NCBI RefSeq assembly: GCF_009832865.1
Contig: NZ_CP047130.1
Coordinates: 1 to 64,000, forward strand
Origin: Colwellia sp. 20A7
GTDB lineage: Bacteria > Pseudomonadota > Gammaproteobacteria > Enterobacterales > Alteromonadaceae
Direction of reading: 5' to 3'
Length of the DNA stretch: 64,000 bases
Under the pieces are notes generated by a model that was not told the DNA's origin, did no database searches, and saw only the letters and a program-made list of their open reading frames with translations. Below are positions 42,190 to 54,253 of this stretch, piece after piece. The stretch's first letter is position 1. Each line of letters starts with the position of its first letter. Both the position numbers and the translations under genes were made by a program.

Positions 42190-44070
42190 ATGCCAATATT
42201 TTTTCATCAAATGCTTAAAGTCATACAGATTTTACTGATTGTAATTTCTGCTTTTTTGATGATGTCTTTCGCGCAGGTAAAAGCTGAAATTCCATCGTAT
42301 AACCTAGATGAAGATAAACACCTTATTGTTGATTATTTATATCGACTTATCGCCAAACCAGAACAAAATAAACTTAACGAAGTAAATGATTTAAGCAGTA
42401 ATGAGTGGCAACAAGTACACCTCAATAATGGTGATCTGTTAATAATGCCAGGTGAAAACTGGATTGCTTTTGAGTTAGTAAATAATAGCGATAAAACAAA
42501 GAAAGTTTACCTCGACATGGCAAACCAAGTACGAATAAATGCGGTGGCGTTATTTATTCGAGATCAATATAACGATATTGATAAGAAAAAGATGGAATTG
42601 CAACGAAGTAATAACCGTAGTGTTAAAGTTAATGTTTATCCTCATTCGAAAATTACTATTTATGTAGCGATTACAAGTTCTGCCCAACTTCGTTCTTCTT
42701 TGAAAGTCTATTCAATAGAGTCTTATATAGAAGCTAATAGTAATTTACAGTTCCAACAAGGGATTGTCATAGGTGGCTTACTTTGCTTATCTATTGCATG
42801 TATGTTGTTATTTTTTGGAACTGGTAGCAAAGCTATTATTGCTCTATTTGGATACCTTTTAAGTAATAGTTTAATGCTTGCAGTAATGCTCGGTTTTAAT
42901 TTGTATTACCTTTTTCCTGCTTTCACTTGGCTAGTTGGTATTGAGCTTCCTTTATTGTCAGCAACATCGGCAATATTCTTATTAGCTTTCAGTACACAGT
43001 TTTTTAATTTAAAGAATAAATTTTACAATATTCACCGGGTTGTTCGAGCTGTCTGTTGGGCACTATTAATCTATATGCCTGTGAGTCTTCAACTCTCGAT
43101 TGCTGATAACATTAATATTAGTATGGCTATTTATGTATTGTTAGAATTTTCCTTGATAGTGCTTGGTATTTATTTATACAAATCTGCTGCTCGTTTAGCA
43201 CTATTATTTACCTTTGTTATGCTTATTCAGTTGATTTTTGTATTAATTGTGATTGTTTCAGTAAACTGGTTTGATATGGGTTTTGTCTCTTATCGTAGTT
43301 CATTTTATGGCATGCTTTTTTGGCTTAATGCTTTGATGATTACTTTTATATTGAGTTACCAGTATAGATATCAATTAGCTGATAAACAGTTAGCGCAACG
43401 CCAAGCATTAACTAGTGAGCTAAATTCCGAACGGGCGCAAGAAGAGCTATTCACTTTACAATCACAAACCCAAGAAGATTTGGAAAATCGTGTTCAAGAG
43501 CGCACTTTAGAGCTGAATATTGCCTTGCAAGAGTTAGAGGAAGTTAACCGAGAATTAGAGCAAAAAAATACACTTGATGAATTAACCGGATTATATAATC
43601 GTCGCTTTTATGATCAAAGAATCCTGGCTGAATATCGTCGAAGTAAGCGTAATTTAACTCCTTTAAGTATTGTTTTGATAGATATTGATCACTTTAAAAG
43701 CGTTAATGATACTTATGGACATTTAGCTGGAGATCAATGCCTTGCGTGGGTGAGTCAGTATATTAATAAGAGTTTAAAAAGAAGTAGTGATATGGCTTTT
43801 CGATATGGTGGGGAGGAGTTTTGCTTAATTCTCCCTGATACAGATGCTAAGGGGGCTTTAGCCCTGTCAGAGACATTAAGAGAAAGCATTGCTGAACAAC
43901 CTTTTATATATGACAATAAAAATATCTCATTAACGGTAAGTAATGGTATTTTTACCTATGTTCAACAAGAAAATGTAACACCAGAGCAGATATTTTCTTG
44001 TGCAGACAAGGCACTTTATCAGGCAAAAAATCATGGACGCAATCAAACGCAAGAATACAAAGCGCAATAA
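42190..44070 (+). CDS. 7TM-DISM sensor diguanylate cyclase
   Basis: This 626-residue inner-membrane protein has an N-terminal signal/anchor (about 10-33), a periplasmic 7TMR-DISM extracellular-type domain (about 40-185), seven hydrophobic segments (about 190-395), a coiled coil and a C-terminal GGDEF domain. GGEEF is intact at 540-544, with the inhibitory RxxD (RSSD) at 531-534, so cyclic-di-GMP synthesis with product inhibition is expected. The ligand is unknown. It sits between tatD and hemB with no obvious functional link. Confidence 0.9.
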   Translation: MPIFFHQMLKVIQILLIVISAFLMMSFAQVKAEIPSYNLDEDKHLIVDYLYRLIAKPEQNKLNEVNDLSSNEWQQVHLNNGDLLIMPGENWIAFELVNNSDKTKKVYLDMANQVRINAVALFIRDQYNDIDKKKMELQRSNNRSVKVNVYPHSKITIYVAITSSAQLRSSLKVYSIESYIEANSNLQFQQGIVIGGLLCLSIACMLLFFGTGSKAIIALFGYLLSNSLMLAVMLGFNLYYLFPAFTWLVGIELPLLSATSAIFLLAFSTQFFNLKNKFYNIHRVVRAVCWALLIYMPVSLQLSIADNINISMAIYVLLEFSLIVLGIYLYKSAARLALLFTFVMLIQLIFVLIVIVSVNWFDMGFVSYRSSFYGMLFWLNALMITFILSYQYRYQLADKQLAQRQALTSELNSERAQEELFTLQSQTQEDLENRVQERTLELNIALQELEEVNRELEQKNTLDELTGLYNRRFYDQRILAEYRRSKRNLTPLSIVLIDIDHFKSVNDTYGHLAGDQCLAWVSQYINKSLKRSSDMAFRYGGEEFCLILPDTDAKGALALSETLRESIAEQPFIYDNKNISLTVSNGIFTYVQQENVTPEQIFSCADKALYQAKNHGRNQTQEYKAQ

Positions 44071-44089
44071 ACGTTATTGAATAAGATAA

Positions 44090-45151
<1,062 letters not shown>

Positions 45152-45180
45152 CCTATATGCGTTTTCGCTAGCCTCACTTG

Positions 45181-46124
45181 TTAGGCTTTATTAGATAACA
45201 TTTCAAATAACAAGCCTTCTCGAAGGGCACCTGTTGATAATGTAAGCTCTTTAATTTGTAAACAATTAAAGAGCGCTATCAATATACATAGTCCACTTGT
45301 TAAAACTGCTGCTCTGTCAGTGCGTAAACCATCAAAGATAATATTATCGATTGATTTAAGTTCAATGAGCTTGTTCTTAATCTCTTGTAAGAAAGTAGGG
45401 GTAATGATGATTTCTTGTTGGCGATGGGATAATATTTCAGCCAAGGCCTGTATCGTTCCTGAGCCACCCGAAACTGATTGCCAACCTAGTTGAATAAAGT
45501 CACTACTGATCGGGTTGATAATTTCACTTGCCGCATTAATGGCAGCGTTAATGTTTTGCTCAGTTAACTGCCCATTAGTAAAGAATTGCTCTCTAAAGCT
45601 AACACAGCCTAAATTTAAACTGACCACTTTCCTCGCATTAAAACTCTGACCTATGATTAATTCAGTACTAGCGCCACCTATATCAATCACTAATCGTTTT
45701 TTATCAAATTTATTGTTGCAGGTGTAGGCAGCTCCTTTGTAGATAGTTTCTGCTTCTTGTTCGCCGCTTAAAATAATTTAATATTTAATGGTAAAATTTT
45801 ATTAGCTTGATTTAAGAATTCATCTTTATTAGTCGCAATTCTTAATGTTGCAGTAGCAACAATGCTAATATTATTTACAGGAATAGTGGCGAGATGTTTG
45901 GCGAAAAGCTTTAAGCAATCAAGCCCAGAGGCTATAGTTTCTGGGTTAAGTGCTAACTCTTGATTAAGGCCAGCAGCTAAACGGACTTTACGTTTAACTT
46001 TGTTGACTTGTATCCGTTCGTTATTATGTACACGGATAATGAGTAAATGAAAGCTATTGGAGCCCAGGTCAACCACAGCATAATGGCTCGCATCGTACTG
46101 TGGTATTGTGTTGGAAGTTGTCAT
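45181..46124 (-). pseudogene. gppA: Ppx/GppA-family phosphatase, frameshifted
   Basis: The family hydrolyses exopolyphosphate and/or pppGpp. The N-terminal part (46124 to 45768, 118 residues) has YAVVDLGSNSFHLLI and ends early at TAA. The downstream part continues in the -1 frame, giving ILSGEQEAETIYKG and then IDIGGASTELIIG. A single-base loss near 45777-45779, in a run of A on the coding strand, restores one frame of about 314 residues. That is the length of the short Ppx/GppA form, not the 500-residue E. coli GppA. No standard slippery heptamer is present, so I call it a frameshift mutation or sequencing error. It lies next to rhlB as in E. coli. Confidence 0.8.
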
Positions 46125-46141
46125 GTTATTACTATACTTGA

Positions 46142-47410
46142 CTAACGACGGCCACGATAATTACTATTACCACCTTGTCTGTTTCCACCAGGGCGACCTG
46201 CATTAGGTCTAGGGCGGCGTTGACGAGGTTTAGGTTTAGGTAAATCATCAATTAATGCATCAGAATCGTATTTTGTTACCGGAAGCTCATGTTCAATATA
46301 GTTTTCGATATCAGGTAAATTAAACACGTATTGTTCACAAGCTAAACTGATTGCATGACCAGTTGCGCCTGCACGGCCAGTACGACCAATACGATGTACA
46401 TAATCTTCACAATCATCAGGTAAGTCATAATTAAATACGTGAGTAACTTCTGGAATGTGTAAGCCACGAGCTGCAACATCAGTTGCTACTAAGAAATCTA
46501 CACTACCTTCACTAAATTGCTCTAATATTTTTAGGCGTTTTTTCTGTGGAACATCACCTGTTAATAAACCAACTCGAAGACCATCTGCAACTAAGTGATC
46601 ATAAACTTTTTCACAAACGTGTTTAGTGTTCGCAAAAATAATCGCTTTTTCAGGCCAATCTTCTTCAATCAGCGTTTGTAAAAGAGACATTTTATCTTCA
46701 TTTGAAGGATAAAAAAGTTCTTCACTAATGCGAATGTTAGTTTTTTGGTCAGGTTCAACTTCAACGCTTGTTGGGTCGTTCATGTGATCAAAAGCTAGTT
46801 CTTTGACTCTAAATGATAAGGTAGCCGAAAATAGCATGCTTAAACGTTGTTTAGGCGGAGGCATTTTGTTGAACATGTAGCGAATATCTTTGATAAAGCC
46901 TAAATCGAACATTCTGTCGGCTTCATCTAAAACGATCACTTCAATATTTGTTAAGTTGTATACGCCTTGTTTCATGTAATCAATTAATCGGCCACAGGTG
47001 CCAATTAAAATATCGACACCTTGTTCTAGCGCCAAACGTTGACTTTCATAACCTTCACCACCATATACAATACCAAGGCGTAGCCCTGTACTTTTAGAGA
47101 GTTCAATGGCATCACGGTGAATTTGAATTGCTAATTCACGTGTTGGTGCCATAATCAATGCTCTAGGCTGATTATGTGTTGGTGCTTCTTTTTGTAATAA
47201 ATGATGGAAAGTTGCAGCTAAGAAGGCAATAGTTTTACCTTCTCCTGTCTGCGCTTGACCAGCAATATCAGTGCCTTGAAGCAGCACAGGTAAAGATTTC
47301 GCCTGAATAGACGTACAATATTCGAAGCCCATGGCTTCTAATCCAGTAACTACTTGCGGAGCAAGATTTAAGTCAGCGAATTTTGTTTCAGTTAAGTGTG
47401 TTTTTTTCAT
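46142..47410 (-). CDS. rhlB: ATP-dependent RNA helicase RhlB
   Basis: RhlB is a DEAD-box helicase that works with RNase E in the degradosome. The start is like E. coli RhlB ([28 protein letters not shown]), with AQTGEGKT (motif I), [13 protein letters not shown] (motif II), FSAT (motif III) and [10 protein letters not shown] (motif VI). The C-terminus is rich in Pro, Arg and Gly. It has 422 residues. It is divergent from trxA and 17 nt upstream of the gppA-like gene, the same arrangement as in E. coli. Confidence 0.95.
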   Translation of the reverse strand: MKKTHLTETKFADLNLAPQVVTGLEAMGFEYCTSIQAKSLPVLLQGTDIAGQAQTGEGKTIAFLAATFHHLLQKEAPTHNQPRALIMAPTRELAIQIHRDAIELSKSTGLRLGIVYGGEGYESQRLALEQGVDILIGTCGRLIDYMKQGVYNLTNIEVIVLDEADRMFDLGFIKDIRYMFNKMPPPKQRLSMLFSATLSFRVKELAFDHMNDPTSVEVEPDQKTNIRISEELFYPSNEDKMSLLQTLIEEDWPEKAIIFANTKHVCEKVYDHLVADGLRVGLLTGDVPQKKRLKILEQFSEGSVDFLVATDVAARGLHIPEVTHVFNYDLPDDCEDYVHRIGRTGRAGATGHAISLACEQYVFNLPDIENYIEHELPVTKYDSDALIDDLPKPKPRQRRPRPNAGRPGGNRQGGNSNYRGRR

Positions 47411-47581
47411 GGCGCTAGCTTAACACCTAACTTAGTTAATGACTAATTTTAGCGCTGATAAGTGAAGATAAAAGAAAACGAACTTGATATTCTAACAATA
47501 GAGCCCCATAAAGGTTTTATATACATATTTAATATTGTAATTAATAGATTGGCGCAAGCGCCATCACTAACGGAGAATAAG

Positions 47582-47908
47582 ATGAACGACAAAATTATTC
47601 AGCTAACTGATGATAGTTTCGAAGCCGATGTTTTAAAAGCATCAGGCTTAGTATTGGTTGATTTCTGGGCTGAATGGTGTGGCCCTTGTAAAATGATAGC
47701 ACCAGTGCTTGATGATATTGCTAATGAATATGAAGGCAAGGTTACGATAGGTAAACTAAATATAGACCAAAACTCGGGAACACCACCAAAGTACGGTGTA
47801 AGAGGTATTCCAACGCTATTATTATTTAAAGATGGCGAAATTGCTGATACTAAAGTTGGTGCATTATCAAAAACTCAATTAAAAGAATTTTTAGATAAAA
47901 ATATTTAA
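47582..47908 (+). CDS. trxA: Thioredoxin 1
   Basis: TrxA is the cytosolic disulphide reductant. The active site WCGPC has cysteines at 33 and 36, and [21 protein letters not shown] are conserved. I chose ATG 47582 (108 residues, as in E. coli) with GGAG upstream; an upstream frame from 47462 adds 40 unrelated residues. It is divergent from rhlB and upstream of rho with one gene between. Confidence 0.97.
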   Translation: MNDKIIQLTDDSFEADVLKASGLVLVDFWAEWCGPCKMIAPVLDDIANEYEGKVTIGKLNIDQNSGTPPKYGVRGIPTLLLFKDGEIADTKVGALSKTQLKEFLDKNI

Positions 47909-47942
47909 ATCTTGTTGAGTTTGTATTGTTTAAACTTGTCTA

Positions 47943-47973
47943 ATGCCGCTCATCTGTAAGCGGTATTTTTTTG
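47943..47973 (+). terminator. Intrinsic terminator after trxA
   Basis: An 8-bp stem ATGCCGCT/AGCGGTAT (one G-T pair) with an 8-nt loop is followed by a run of seven T. Confidence 0.8.
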
Positions 47974-48097
47974 CCTAGTGTGGCAAGTCAACTCAGTGGG
48001 CTTTATAAACAAAAGTAAGATTCTATTTCGACTCCTTAATTATAAGCTTCATTGTGCTATGCTATTTTATAATGGAATTATTAGGAATAAATAACGC

Positions 48098-49150
48098 TTG
48101 ACCTTGCTCTTCATTTATCTCGCCATTGCAATTGGTGTGTCATTTTTTTGTTCTGTACTTGAGGCTGTTTTACTATCTGTAACACCTAGCTTTGTTGAGC
48201 AAACTCAAACTGAAAAACCTGAAGCAGGTGCAGTATTAGCTCATGCTAAAAATAATTTAGATGAGTCACTTTCTAGTATATTAATTTTGAACACCTTCGC
48301 ACATACCATGGGTGCTGCAGGTGTTGGCGCTCAAGCTATTAGTATTTTTGGTGAGCGGTGGGAAACCTTAATTGCGTTATTACTGACACTGGCTATTTTA
48401 TATTTGTCAGAAATCATCCCAAAAACTTTAGGCGCTACCTTCTGGCGTAGTTTATCAATACCTGCAGCATATATTATTGTTTGGTTAGTAAAAATTGTTT
48501 ATCCGTTAGTGTGGATCGCAACGCGTTTAACACGTTTGTTTAAAAAGAATAAAGAAAATGAAATCACGCGCGAAGAAATTATTGCGCTTGCCTCTTTAAG
48601 TCACAAGGATGGCAGCTTGTTTGCACATGAAAATGAATATTTAGCTAATATTTTGTCATTACGTGAATTACGTACCGGGCAGATATCAACGCCACGAACA
48701 GTAGTACACATGCTGCATCAAGATGTGACGGTAACTGAGGCATTAAATCATGAATTAACCCCTCAGTTTACCCGTATTCCAATTTATGGAGTAACAATTG
48801 ATGATATAAAAGCTAAAGTGATGAAAGGTGATTTATACCAAGCAGAGCGAAATGGTTATGGTGACAAACCGCTTATTGATTTTGCTATCCCGTTAAGTTC
48901 AGTGTCAGAAAAGCTGCCTGTGCAACAATTATTAGATATGTTTATCAAAAACCATATTCATTTATATTTGGTTGAAGATAAGTATGGACAAACTTCTGGG
49001 GTAGTAACATTAGAAGATGCAATTGAGACGCTACTTGGGCGTGAAATTATTGATGAAAGTGACACGGTAACTGATATGCAAGAGTTTGCCCGGAATAAAT
49101 ATCGTGAGCGTTTAAGAGAAATGAAGCAGCAAAAGAATGATAATGAATAA
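48098..49150 (+). CDS. CNNM/CBS-domain inner-membrane protein
   Basis: The 350-residue protein has an N-terminal DUF21/CNNM membrane domain with about four helices (residues 1-145, including SVLEAVLLSV and LSEIIPKTLGATF) and a cytosolic CBS-pair domain (about 195-330, including TSGVVTLEDAIETLLGREI). The family is linked to Mg2+/Co2+ or Na+ transport. No C-terminal CorC/HlyC domain follows. The start is TTG with TAGGA somewhat far upstream. It lies between trxA and rho, which is not an E. coli arrangement. Confidence 0.88.
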   Translation: MTLLFIYLAIAIGVSFFCSVLEAVLLSVTPSFVEQTQTEKPEAGAVLAHAKNNLDESLSSILILNTFAHTMGAAGVGAQAISIFGERWETLIALLLTLAILYLSEIIPKTLGATFWRSLSIPAAYIIVWLVKIVYPLVWIATRLTRLFKKNKENEITREEIIALASLSHKDGSLFAHENEYLANILSLRELRTGQISTPRTVVHMLHQDVTVTEALNHELTPQFTRIPIYGVTIDDIKAKVMKGDLYQAERNGYGDKPLIDFAIPLSSVSEKLPVQQLLDMFIKNHIHLYLVEDKYGQTSGVVTLEDAIETLLGREIIDESDTVTDMQEFARNKYRERLREMKQQKNDNE

Positions 49151-49432
49151 TGTTTAATCGCCTATTTATCTTGTAAAAGTTATGTTGATACCTTATTTAT
49201 GTTGTTATATTTTGCTTACATTTTAACTAGTACCTTTACCTTGATGGTTTTTAATGCTAAATTTAGATTCTGAGTAAAGATTAACACCCCACTATCCCAA
49301 TTCTATTGTTTAAATTTGCTACATTATTAGCGCTATTATTAGATAATAAGATTATAAAAACACATTGAACATATTATTGTTGTCGGCAATCGCCCCAGAC
49401 ATAAACACTTAAAATAATTTAAGAAACCCCCT

Positions 49433-50692
49433 ATGAACCTTACCGAATTAAAAGAAAAATCCATTAATGACTTGGTTGAATTAGCTGAAACTATGAAGCT
49501 AGAAAACCTTGCTAGAACACGCAAGCAAGATATAATTTTTGCTATATTAAAAAAACATGCTGAAAACGACAACGATATTTTCGGTGGTGGTGTTTTAGAA
49601 ATTCTACAAGATGGGTTTGGTTTCTTACGCTCCGCAGACTCTTCTTATTTAGCTGGACCAGATGATATTTATGTATCACCTAGCCAAATCCGTCGATTCA
49701 GTATGCGTACTGGTGACACTATTCAAGGAAAGATTCGCTCTCCTAAAAAAGGCGAACGTTATTTTGCCTTGTTGAAAGTTACTGAAGTAAACTTTGATCG
49801 CCCAGAAAACTCTCGTAATAAAATTTTATTTGAAAACTTAACTCCTATTCATCCAAATGAACGATTTACCATGGAACGTGGTAATGGTTCAACGGAAGAT
49901 ATCACCGCACGTATTTTAGATTTAGCTTCGCCAATTGGTAAAGGTCAACGTGGTTTAATTGTTGCGCCACCAAAAGCCGGTAAAACATTACTATTACAAA
50001 ATATTGCCCAAAGTATTGCGCATAACCATCCTGACGCTGAATTAATGGTTTTATTAATTGATGAGCGTCCAGAAGAAGTAACAGAAATGCAACGCCTAGT
50101 AAAAGGTGAAGTTATTGCCTCAACGTTTGATGAACCAGCAAGTCGCCATGTACAGGTGGCCGAAATGGTTATTGAAAAAGCAAAACGTTTAGTAGAGCAT
50201 AAAAAAGACGTTGTTATTTTACTTGATTCAATTACCCGTTTAGCACGTGCTTATAACACGGTAATTCCATCATCAGGTAAAATTCTAACCGGTGGTGTTG
50301 ATGCTAACGCATTACATCGTCCAAAACGTTTCTTTGGTGCTGCACGTAATATTGAAGAAGGTGGTAGTTTAACTATTATCGCTACTGCGCTTGTAGACAC
50401 AGGTTCTAAAATGGATGAAGTTATCTATGAGGAATTCAAAGGTACAGGTAATATGGAATTACATCTATCTCGTAAAGTTTCAGAGAAACGTGTTTTCCCT
50501 GCTATTCACATTAATCGCAGCGGTACACGTCGTGAAGAATTAATCACTAAGCCTGATGAACTACAAAAAATGTGGATTTTACGCAAAATAGTGCATGAAA
50601 TGGATGAGGTTGGCGCTATTGAATTCCTTATCGATAAGCTAGCGATGAGTAAAACGAATAACGAATTTTTTGATTCAATGAAACGTAAATAA
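49433..50692 (+). CDS. rho: Transcription termination factor Rho
   Basis: Rho is the hexameric RNA helicase that ends transcription at unstructured C-rich RNA. The 419-residue length equals E. coli Rho. The N-terminal helical domain ([19 protein letters not shown]), the cold-shock RNA-binding fold ([10 protein letters not shown]), Walker [22 protein letters not shown] and the Q/R-loop regions are intact. A 282-nt leader (49151-49432) precedes it and shows no gene; it may hold the autoregulatory attenuation region known for rho. It is followed by a terminator. Confidence 0.98.
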   Translation: MNLTELKEKSINDLVELAETMKLENLARTRKQDIIFAILKKHAENDNDIFGGGVLEILQDGFGFLRSADSSYLAGPDDIYVSPSQIRRFSMRTGDTIQGKIRSPKKGERYFALLKVTEVNFDRPENSRNKILFENLTPIHPNERFTMERGNGSTEDITARILDLASPIGKGQRGLIVAPPKAGKTLLLQNIAQSIAHNHPDAELMVLLIDERPEEVTEMQRLVKGEVIASTFDEPASRHVQVAEMVIEKAKRLVEHKKDVVILLDSITRLARAYNTVIPSSGKILTGGVDANALHRPKRFFGAARNIEEGGSLTIIATALVDTGSKMDEVIYEEFKGTGNMELHLSRKVSEKRVFPAIHINRSGTRREELITKPDELQKMWILRKIVHEMDEVGAIEFLIDKLAMSKTNNEFFDSMKRK

Positions 50693-50713
50693 AATAGTAT
50701 AAGCCGTAACTTT

Positions 50714-50740
50714 AAAAACCAGTCATTTTGACTGGTTTTT
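50714..50740 (+). terminator. Intrinsic terminator after rho
   Basis: A stem AAAAACCAGT/ACTGGTTTTT with an extra C-G pair and a short loop ends in a T run. Confidence 0.85.
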
Positions 50741-50775
50741 ATTAGGGTTAGCATGATGAATGCTTTAGGGAGGAT

Positions 50776-51498
50776 ATGATGAAGTTTTATTTTTTATTAA
50801 TTCTCTATTTTTTTGTTTTTTCATTATCAGCGAAAGACGTTATTCTTGAAGTCTTTACGGAAGATGCTTACCCCTTACAATATGAAAATGAAGGTAAAGT
50901 TGTCGGGCTTGCTACAACGATAGTTGAAAAAGTATTAAAAGAAGCAAATATTAAATATGAAATAGTAATGCAACCCTGGGCAAGAGCTTATAACACCGCG
51001 CTTTTAAAACCCAATGTACTCATTTATTCTTTGGCAAGAACAAAAGAGCGTGAAGCGTTATTTTCATGGTTAGGTCCAATACAAAAAGTGAATTATGCTT
51101 TGTACGGGTTTGATAACATAAAGTTAACGGCAACAGATTCATTTGAAACCATTAATAATTTTCGTTTAGCTGTAGGACGAAATTCAGCAATTCACCAATA
51201 TTTAGTCAATAAAAAATTCACTAATCTTCATCCAATCAATAGCAGTGAACAATCTATAAAAATGTTATTGGCTGATCGCGTTGATTTAATACCAGGAAGC
51301 GATTTATATTTCTATAAAACTTGCCAAAACCAAAACTTAGATTGCAGCGAAATAAAGCCCATCTTCCCATTAAAAGATCTTGAAGTAACATTATATTTAG
51401 CAGCAAGTAAAAATACTGATATTGAAATAATAAAGCGTATTCAAGTTGCATTTCAAAAGATTAAAAGCCAAGCTATAAGCGATCAAGTACCCCGATAA
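50776..51498 (+). CDS. Periplasmic solute-binding-like protein (family 3 type)
   Basis: This 240-residue exported protein looks like the type 2 periplasmic-binding fold of amino-acid ABC systems: signal peptide (1-20, ending SLSA), then EVFTEDAYPLQYENEGKVVGLATTIV and QPWARAYNTAL. No ABC transporter genes lie nearby, and many lone marine proteins of this kind are of unknown function. GGGAGGA precedes two adjacent ATGs (50776, 50779); either may be the start. It follows the rho terminator, so it should have its own promoter. Confidence 0.82.
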   Translation: MMKFYFLLILYFFVFSLSAKDVILEVFTEDAYPLQYENEGKVVGLATTIVEKVLKEANIKYEIVMQPWARAYNTALLKPNVLIYSLARTKEREALFSWLGPIQKVNYALYGFDNIKLTATDSFETINNFRLAVGRNSAIHQYLVNKKFTNLHPINSSEQSIKMLLADRVDLIPGSDLYFYKTCQNQNLDCSEIKPIFPLKDLEVTLYLAASKNTDIEIIKRIQVAFQKIKSQAISDQVPR

Positions 51499-51576
51499 AT
51501 TATGCCTTATACCTGTAGCAAGGTATAATTGGTTCAATTCTTCTTAATACCATTGAAAATTTCCGATTATATAATT

Positions 51577-53073
51577 ATGAAATATAGTGATTTACGAGAT
51601 TTTATTGCTCAATTAGAAAAAGTTGGTCAACTCAAACGCATTACACAGCCTGTTTCAACTCATTTAACTATGACTGAGATTAGTGACAGAACCCTTCGTG
51701 CTAAAGGGCCTGCACTTTTATTTGAAAATGCTGTTGATGAAAATGGCAACCCATATAATGTGCCGGTATTAACTAATCTTTTCGGTACACCTAAACGAGT
51801 TGCCTTGGCAATGGGTCAGAAGGATGTTGATGCTCTACGTGATGTTGGTAAGTTACTTGCCATGCTGAAAGAGCCAGAGCCGCCAACAGGCTTTCGTGAT
51901 GCTTTAGGTAAAATACCTGTGTATAAACAGGTCCTTAATATGCCAACTAAAATGGTTAAAAAAGCACTTTGCCAACAAATCGTCCTCAGTGGAGATGAGG
52001 TCGATTTATCTAAATTACCTATTCAAACCTGCTGGCCAGGTGATGTTGCACCATTAATAACGTGGGGTCTAACAGTCACTAAAGGTCCTCATAAAGCACG
52101 ACAAAATTTAGGCATTTACCGACAACAAGTTTTATCTAAAAATAAAGTGATAATGCGTTGGTTATCTCATCGTGGTGGTGCGTTAGATTTTCAAGAATTC
52201 AAAAAAACTAATCCGGGCGAGAAGTATCCAGTTTCTGTGGCTTTAGGTGCCGATCCAGCAACTATTTTAGGTGCGGTTACACCCGTACCAGATACACTAT
52301 CTGAATATGCTTTTGCTGGTTTACTACGTGGTGCTAAAACCGAAGTAACTAAGTCGATTAGTAATGATTTAGAAGTTCCTGCAACAGCCGAAATTATTTT
52401 AGAAGGTTATTTAGATCCTGATGAAACCGCGCCAGAAGGACCTTATGGTGATCACACCGGTTACTATAATGAAGTAGATGATTTCCCAGTTTTTACCGTA
52501 ACACATATGACTATGCGTAAAGACCCTATTTATCATAGTACCTACACAGGTAGACCGCCTGATGAACCAGCCATTTTAGGCGTGGCGTTAAATGAAGTAT
52601 TCGTGCCTATTTTGCAAAAGCAGTTCCCCGAAATTCAAGACTTCTATTTACCTCCTGAAGGTTGCTCATACCGTTTAGCGGTTGTAACAATTAAAAAGCA
52701 ATACGCAGGACATGCAAAACGTGTAATGATGGGCGTTTGGTCGTTTTTACGCCAGTTTATGTACACAAAATTTGTTATTGTATGTGATGATGATGTGGAT
52801 GCTAGGAATTGGGAAGATGTGATTTGGGCGATGACTACACGTATGGATCCAAGTCGAGATACTGTCTTAATTGAAAATACCCCTATTGATTATCTAGATT
52901 TTGCTTCGCCAGTGTCGGGTTTAGGCTCAAAAATGGGCTTAGATGCAACTAATAAGTGGCCAGGTGAAACAAATAGAGAATGGGGTGAACCCATAGTAAT
53001 GGATGAAACTATCAAGCAGCAAGTTGATGAAATCTGGGATGAACTCAACATTTTATCAGAAGATATTAATTAG
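51577..53073 (+). CDS. ubiD: 4-hydroxy-3-polyprenylbenzoate decarboxylase UbiD
   Basis: UbiD decarboxylates the ubiquinone ring precursor with prenylated FMN made by UbiX. It has 498 residues with [22 protein letters not shown] at the start, [14 protein letters not shown], and the cofactor/catalytic region [18 protein letters not shown] 51577 matches the family start; a GTG-type extension to 51529 adds 16 residues. It is 14 nt before fre, the same gene pair as in E. coli. Confidence 0.96.
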   Translation: MKYSDLRDFIAQLEKVGQLKRITQPVSTHLTMTEISDRTLRAKGPALLFENAVDENGNPYNVPVLTNLFGTPKRVALAMGQKDVDALRDVGKLLAMLKEPEPPTGFRDALGKIPVYKQVLNMPTKMVKKALCQQIVLSGDEVDLSKLPIQTCWPGDVAPLITWGLTVTKGPHKARQNLGIYRQQVLSKNKVIMRWLSHRGGALDFQEFKKTNPGEKYPVSVALGADPATILGAVTPVPDTLSEYAFAGLLRGAKTEVTKSISNDLEVPATAEIILEGYLDPDETAPEGPYGDHTGYYNEVDDFPVFTVTHMTMRKDPIYHSTYTGRPPDEPAILGVALNEVFVPILQKQFPEIQDFYLPPEGCSYRLAVVTIKKQYAGHAKRVMMGVWSFLRQFMYTKFVIVCDDDVDARNWEDVIWAMTTRMDPSRDTVLIENTPIDYLDFASPVSGLGSKMGLDATNKWPGETNREWGEPIVMDETIKQQVDEIWDELNILSEDIN

Positions 53074-53087
53074 AAAGAAGGTTTAAA

Positions 53088-53801
53088 ATGAAGACTGTCA
53101 ATTGTCAAATTGTGTCGTTAACATCACTAACGCCACATGTGTTTAAAGTGTTATTAAAACCGAACGAAAAAGTGGATTTTATTGCGGGTCAATATTTAAA
53201 TTTTGTCATGAGTAGTGATGATAAACGTCCTTTTTCTATTGCGAGCTCACCTAATAATGAATTGATAGAGTTACAAGTAGGTGCTTTTATTGCAGATAGT
53301 TACCCAATGCAAGTGATTGAACGACTTCAATCTGCGCAAGTAGCTAATGAGCCGGTAACCATTGAAATTCCATTAGGTAATGCTGAATTACGTCTTGATA
53401 GTGAACGACCTTTATTATTGTTAGCAGGCGGAACAGGTTTTTCTTACATTAAGTCAATGTTTGAGTATTTAGCTGAAGAAAAGTCACAACGTCCTATCAC
53501 GGTATATTGGGGACTACGTGAACTCGCTGCTACATATGAGTTAGCTGAAACAGCCGCAATTATTGCCACATTACCAAACGCAAAGTTTGTTCCAGTAATA
53601 GAAAATGTTGGTGAAAATGACAGCTGGGAAGGTAAAACAGGCTTAGTGCATCAAGTCGTTATGGACGATATTATTAATCTAGAGTCTTATGATATTTATC
53701 TTGCAGGGCGCTTTGAAATGGTCGGCGTTATTCGTGGCGACTTTGTTAAACACGGCGCATTATTAGAGCATATGTATGCTGATGCATTTGCTTTTATTTA
53801 A
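53088..53801 (+). CDS. fre: NAD(P)H-flavin reductase
   Basis: Fre reduces free flavins and, through them, ferric iron. The 237-residue protein has the FAD motif RPFSIASSP, the nucleotide motif LLAGGTGFSYIKSM and the C-terminal DIYLAGRFEMVG, all typical. GAAAGAAGG precedes the ATG. It is coupled to ubiD as in enterics. A short hairpin lies 28 nt downstream. Confidence 0.96.
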   Translation: MKTVNCQIVSLTSLTPHVFKVLLKPNEKVDFIAGQYLNFVMSSDDKRPFSIASSPNNELIELQVGAFIADSYPMQVIERLQSAQVANEPVTIEIPLGNAELRLDSERPLLLLAGGTGFSYIKSMFEYLAEEKSQRPITVYWGLRELAATYELAETAAIIATLPNAKFVPVIENVGENDSWEGKTGLVHQVVMDDIINLESYDIYLAGRFEMVGVIRGDFVKHGALLEHMYADAFAFI

Positions 53802-54120
53802 ATAAAACAACAGCTTGTTGGCTGTAAGCGCAGTACTAAGATGTACTGCGTATCAGCAATTTTATTCAATTTATTCCTCCCTAAAACTACCCAAAATACT
53901 TCATCAAATGTTCTAAATTTTTAATTTCATGCGATTATTAAATAACCGTGTCATTTTAATCTTTGCTTTCTGTAGCTGTGTTATAAATGTTATTCATTCT
54001 TTGATAAAACTCACTCAAAATAAGAAAAATATCTTCATAATGATACCAAGTTGATTAAGGTGTTTTTATTACTTTTAAAACCTAATTAGGCATTAACTCC
54101 AATTAAAGTTATAGATGTAA
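53802..54120. other. Intergenic region after fre
   Basis: A hairpin CGCAGTAC/GTACTGCG at 53829-53850 without a T run may end the ubiD-fre transcript. The rest, to the Fur-controlled promoter, is AT-rich and I see no gene in it. Confidence 0.5.
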
Positions 54121-54144
54121 TAGAGGTTATTTATTGAATGTAAA

Positions 54145-54159
54145 TGGTAATAGTTATCA
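54145..54159. promoter_or_regulatory. Fur box
   Basis: TGGTAATAGTTATCA matches the 7-1-7 Fur consensus TGATAATNATTATCA at 12 of 14 defined positions. It abuts the -35 element of the receptor promoter, a repressing position. Confidence 0.75.
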
Positions 54160-54188
54160 TTGACATTGTGCTTGTTGTTTTGTACAGT
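54160..54188 (+). promoter_or_regulatory. Sigma-70 promoter of the TonB receptor operon
   Basis: A perfect TTGACA (54160-54165) and TACAGT (54183-54188) are separated by 17 nt. The Fur box ends one base before the -35. Confidence 0.75.
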
Positions 54189-54253
54189 GCCCCGCAATAA
54201 AAACATATAAATAATATCAACATAAAACACAACTTATAAAACAAGGAATTCAA

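Noticed and set aside
45768..45779. Programmed -1 frameshifting in the gppA-like gene
   Set aside because: No X XXY YYZ slippery heptamer in the right frame and no clear downstream stimulatory fold were seen; a simple one-base loss explains it.
47462..47581. A 40-residue N-terminal extension on thioredoxin
   Set aside because: The upstream in-frame codons lack a ribosome-binding site and do not resemble a signal or domain; the ATG at 47582 has GGAG and gives the standard protein.
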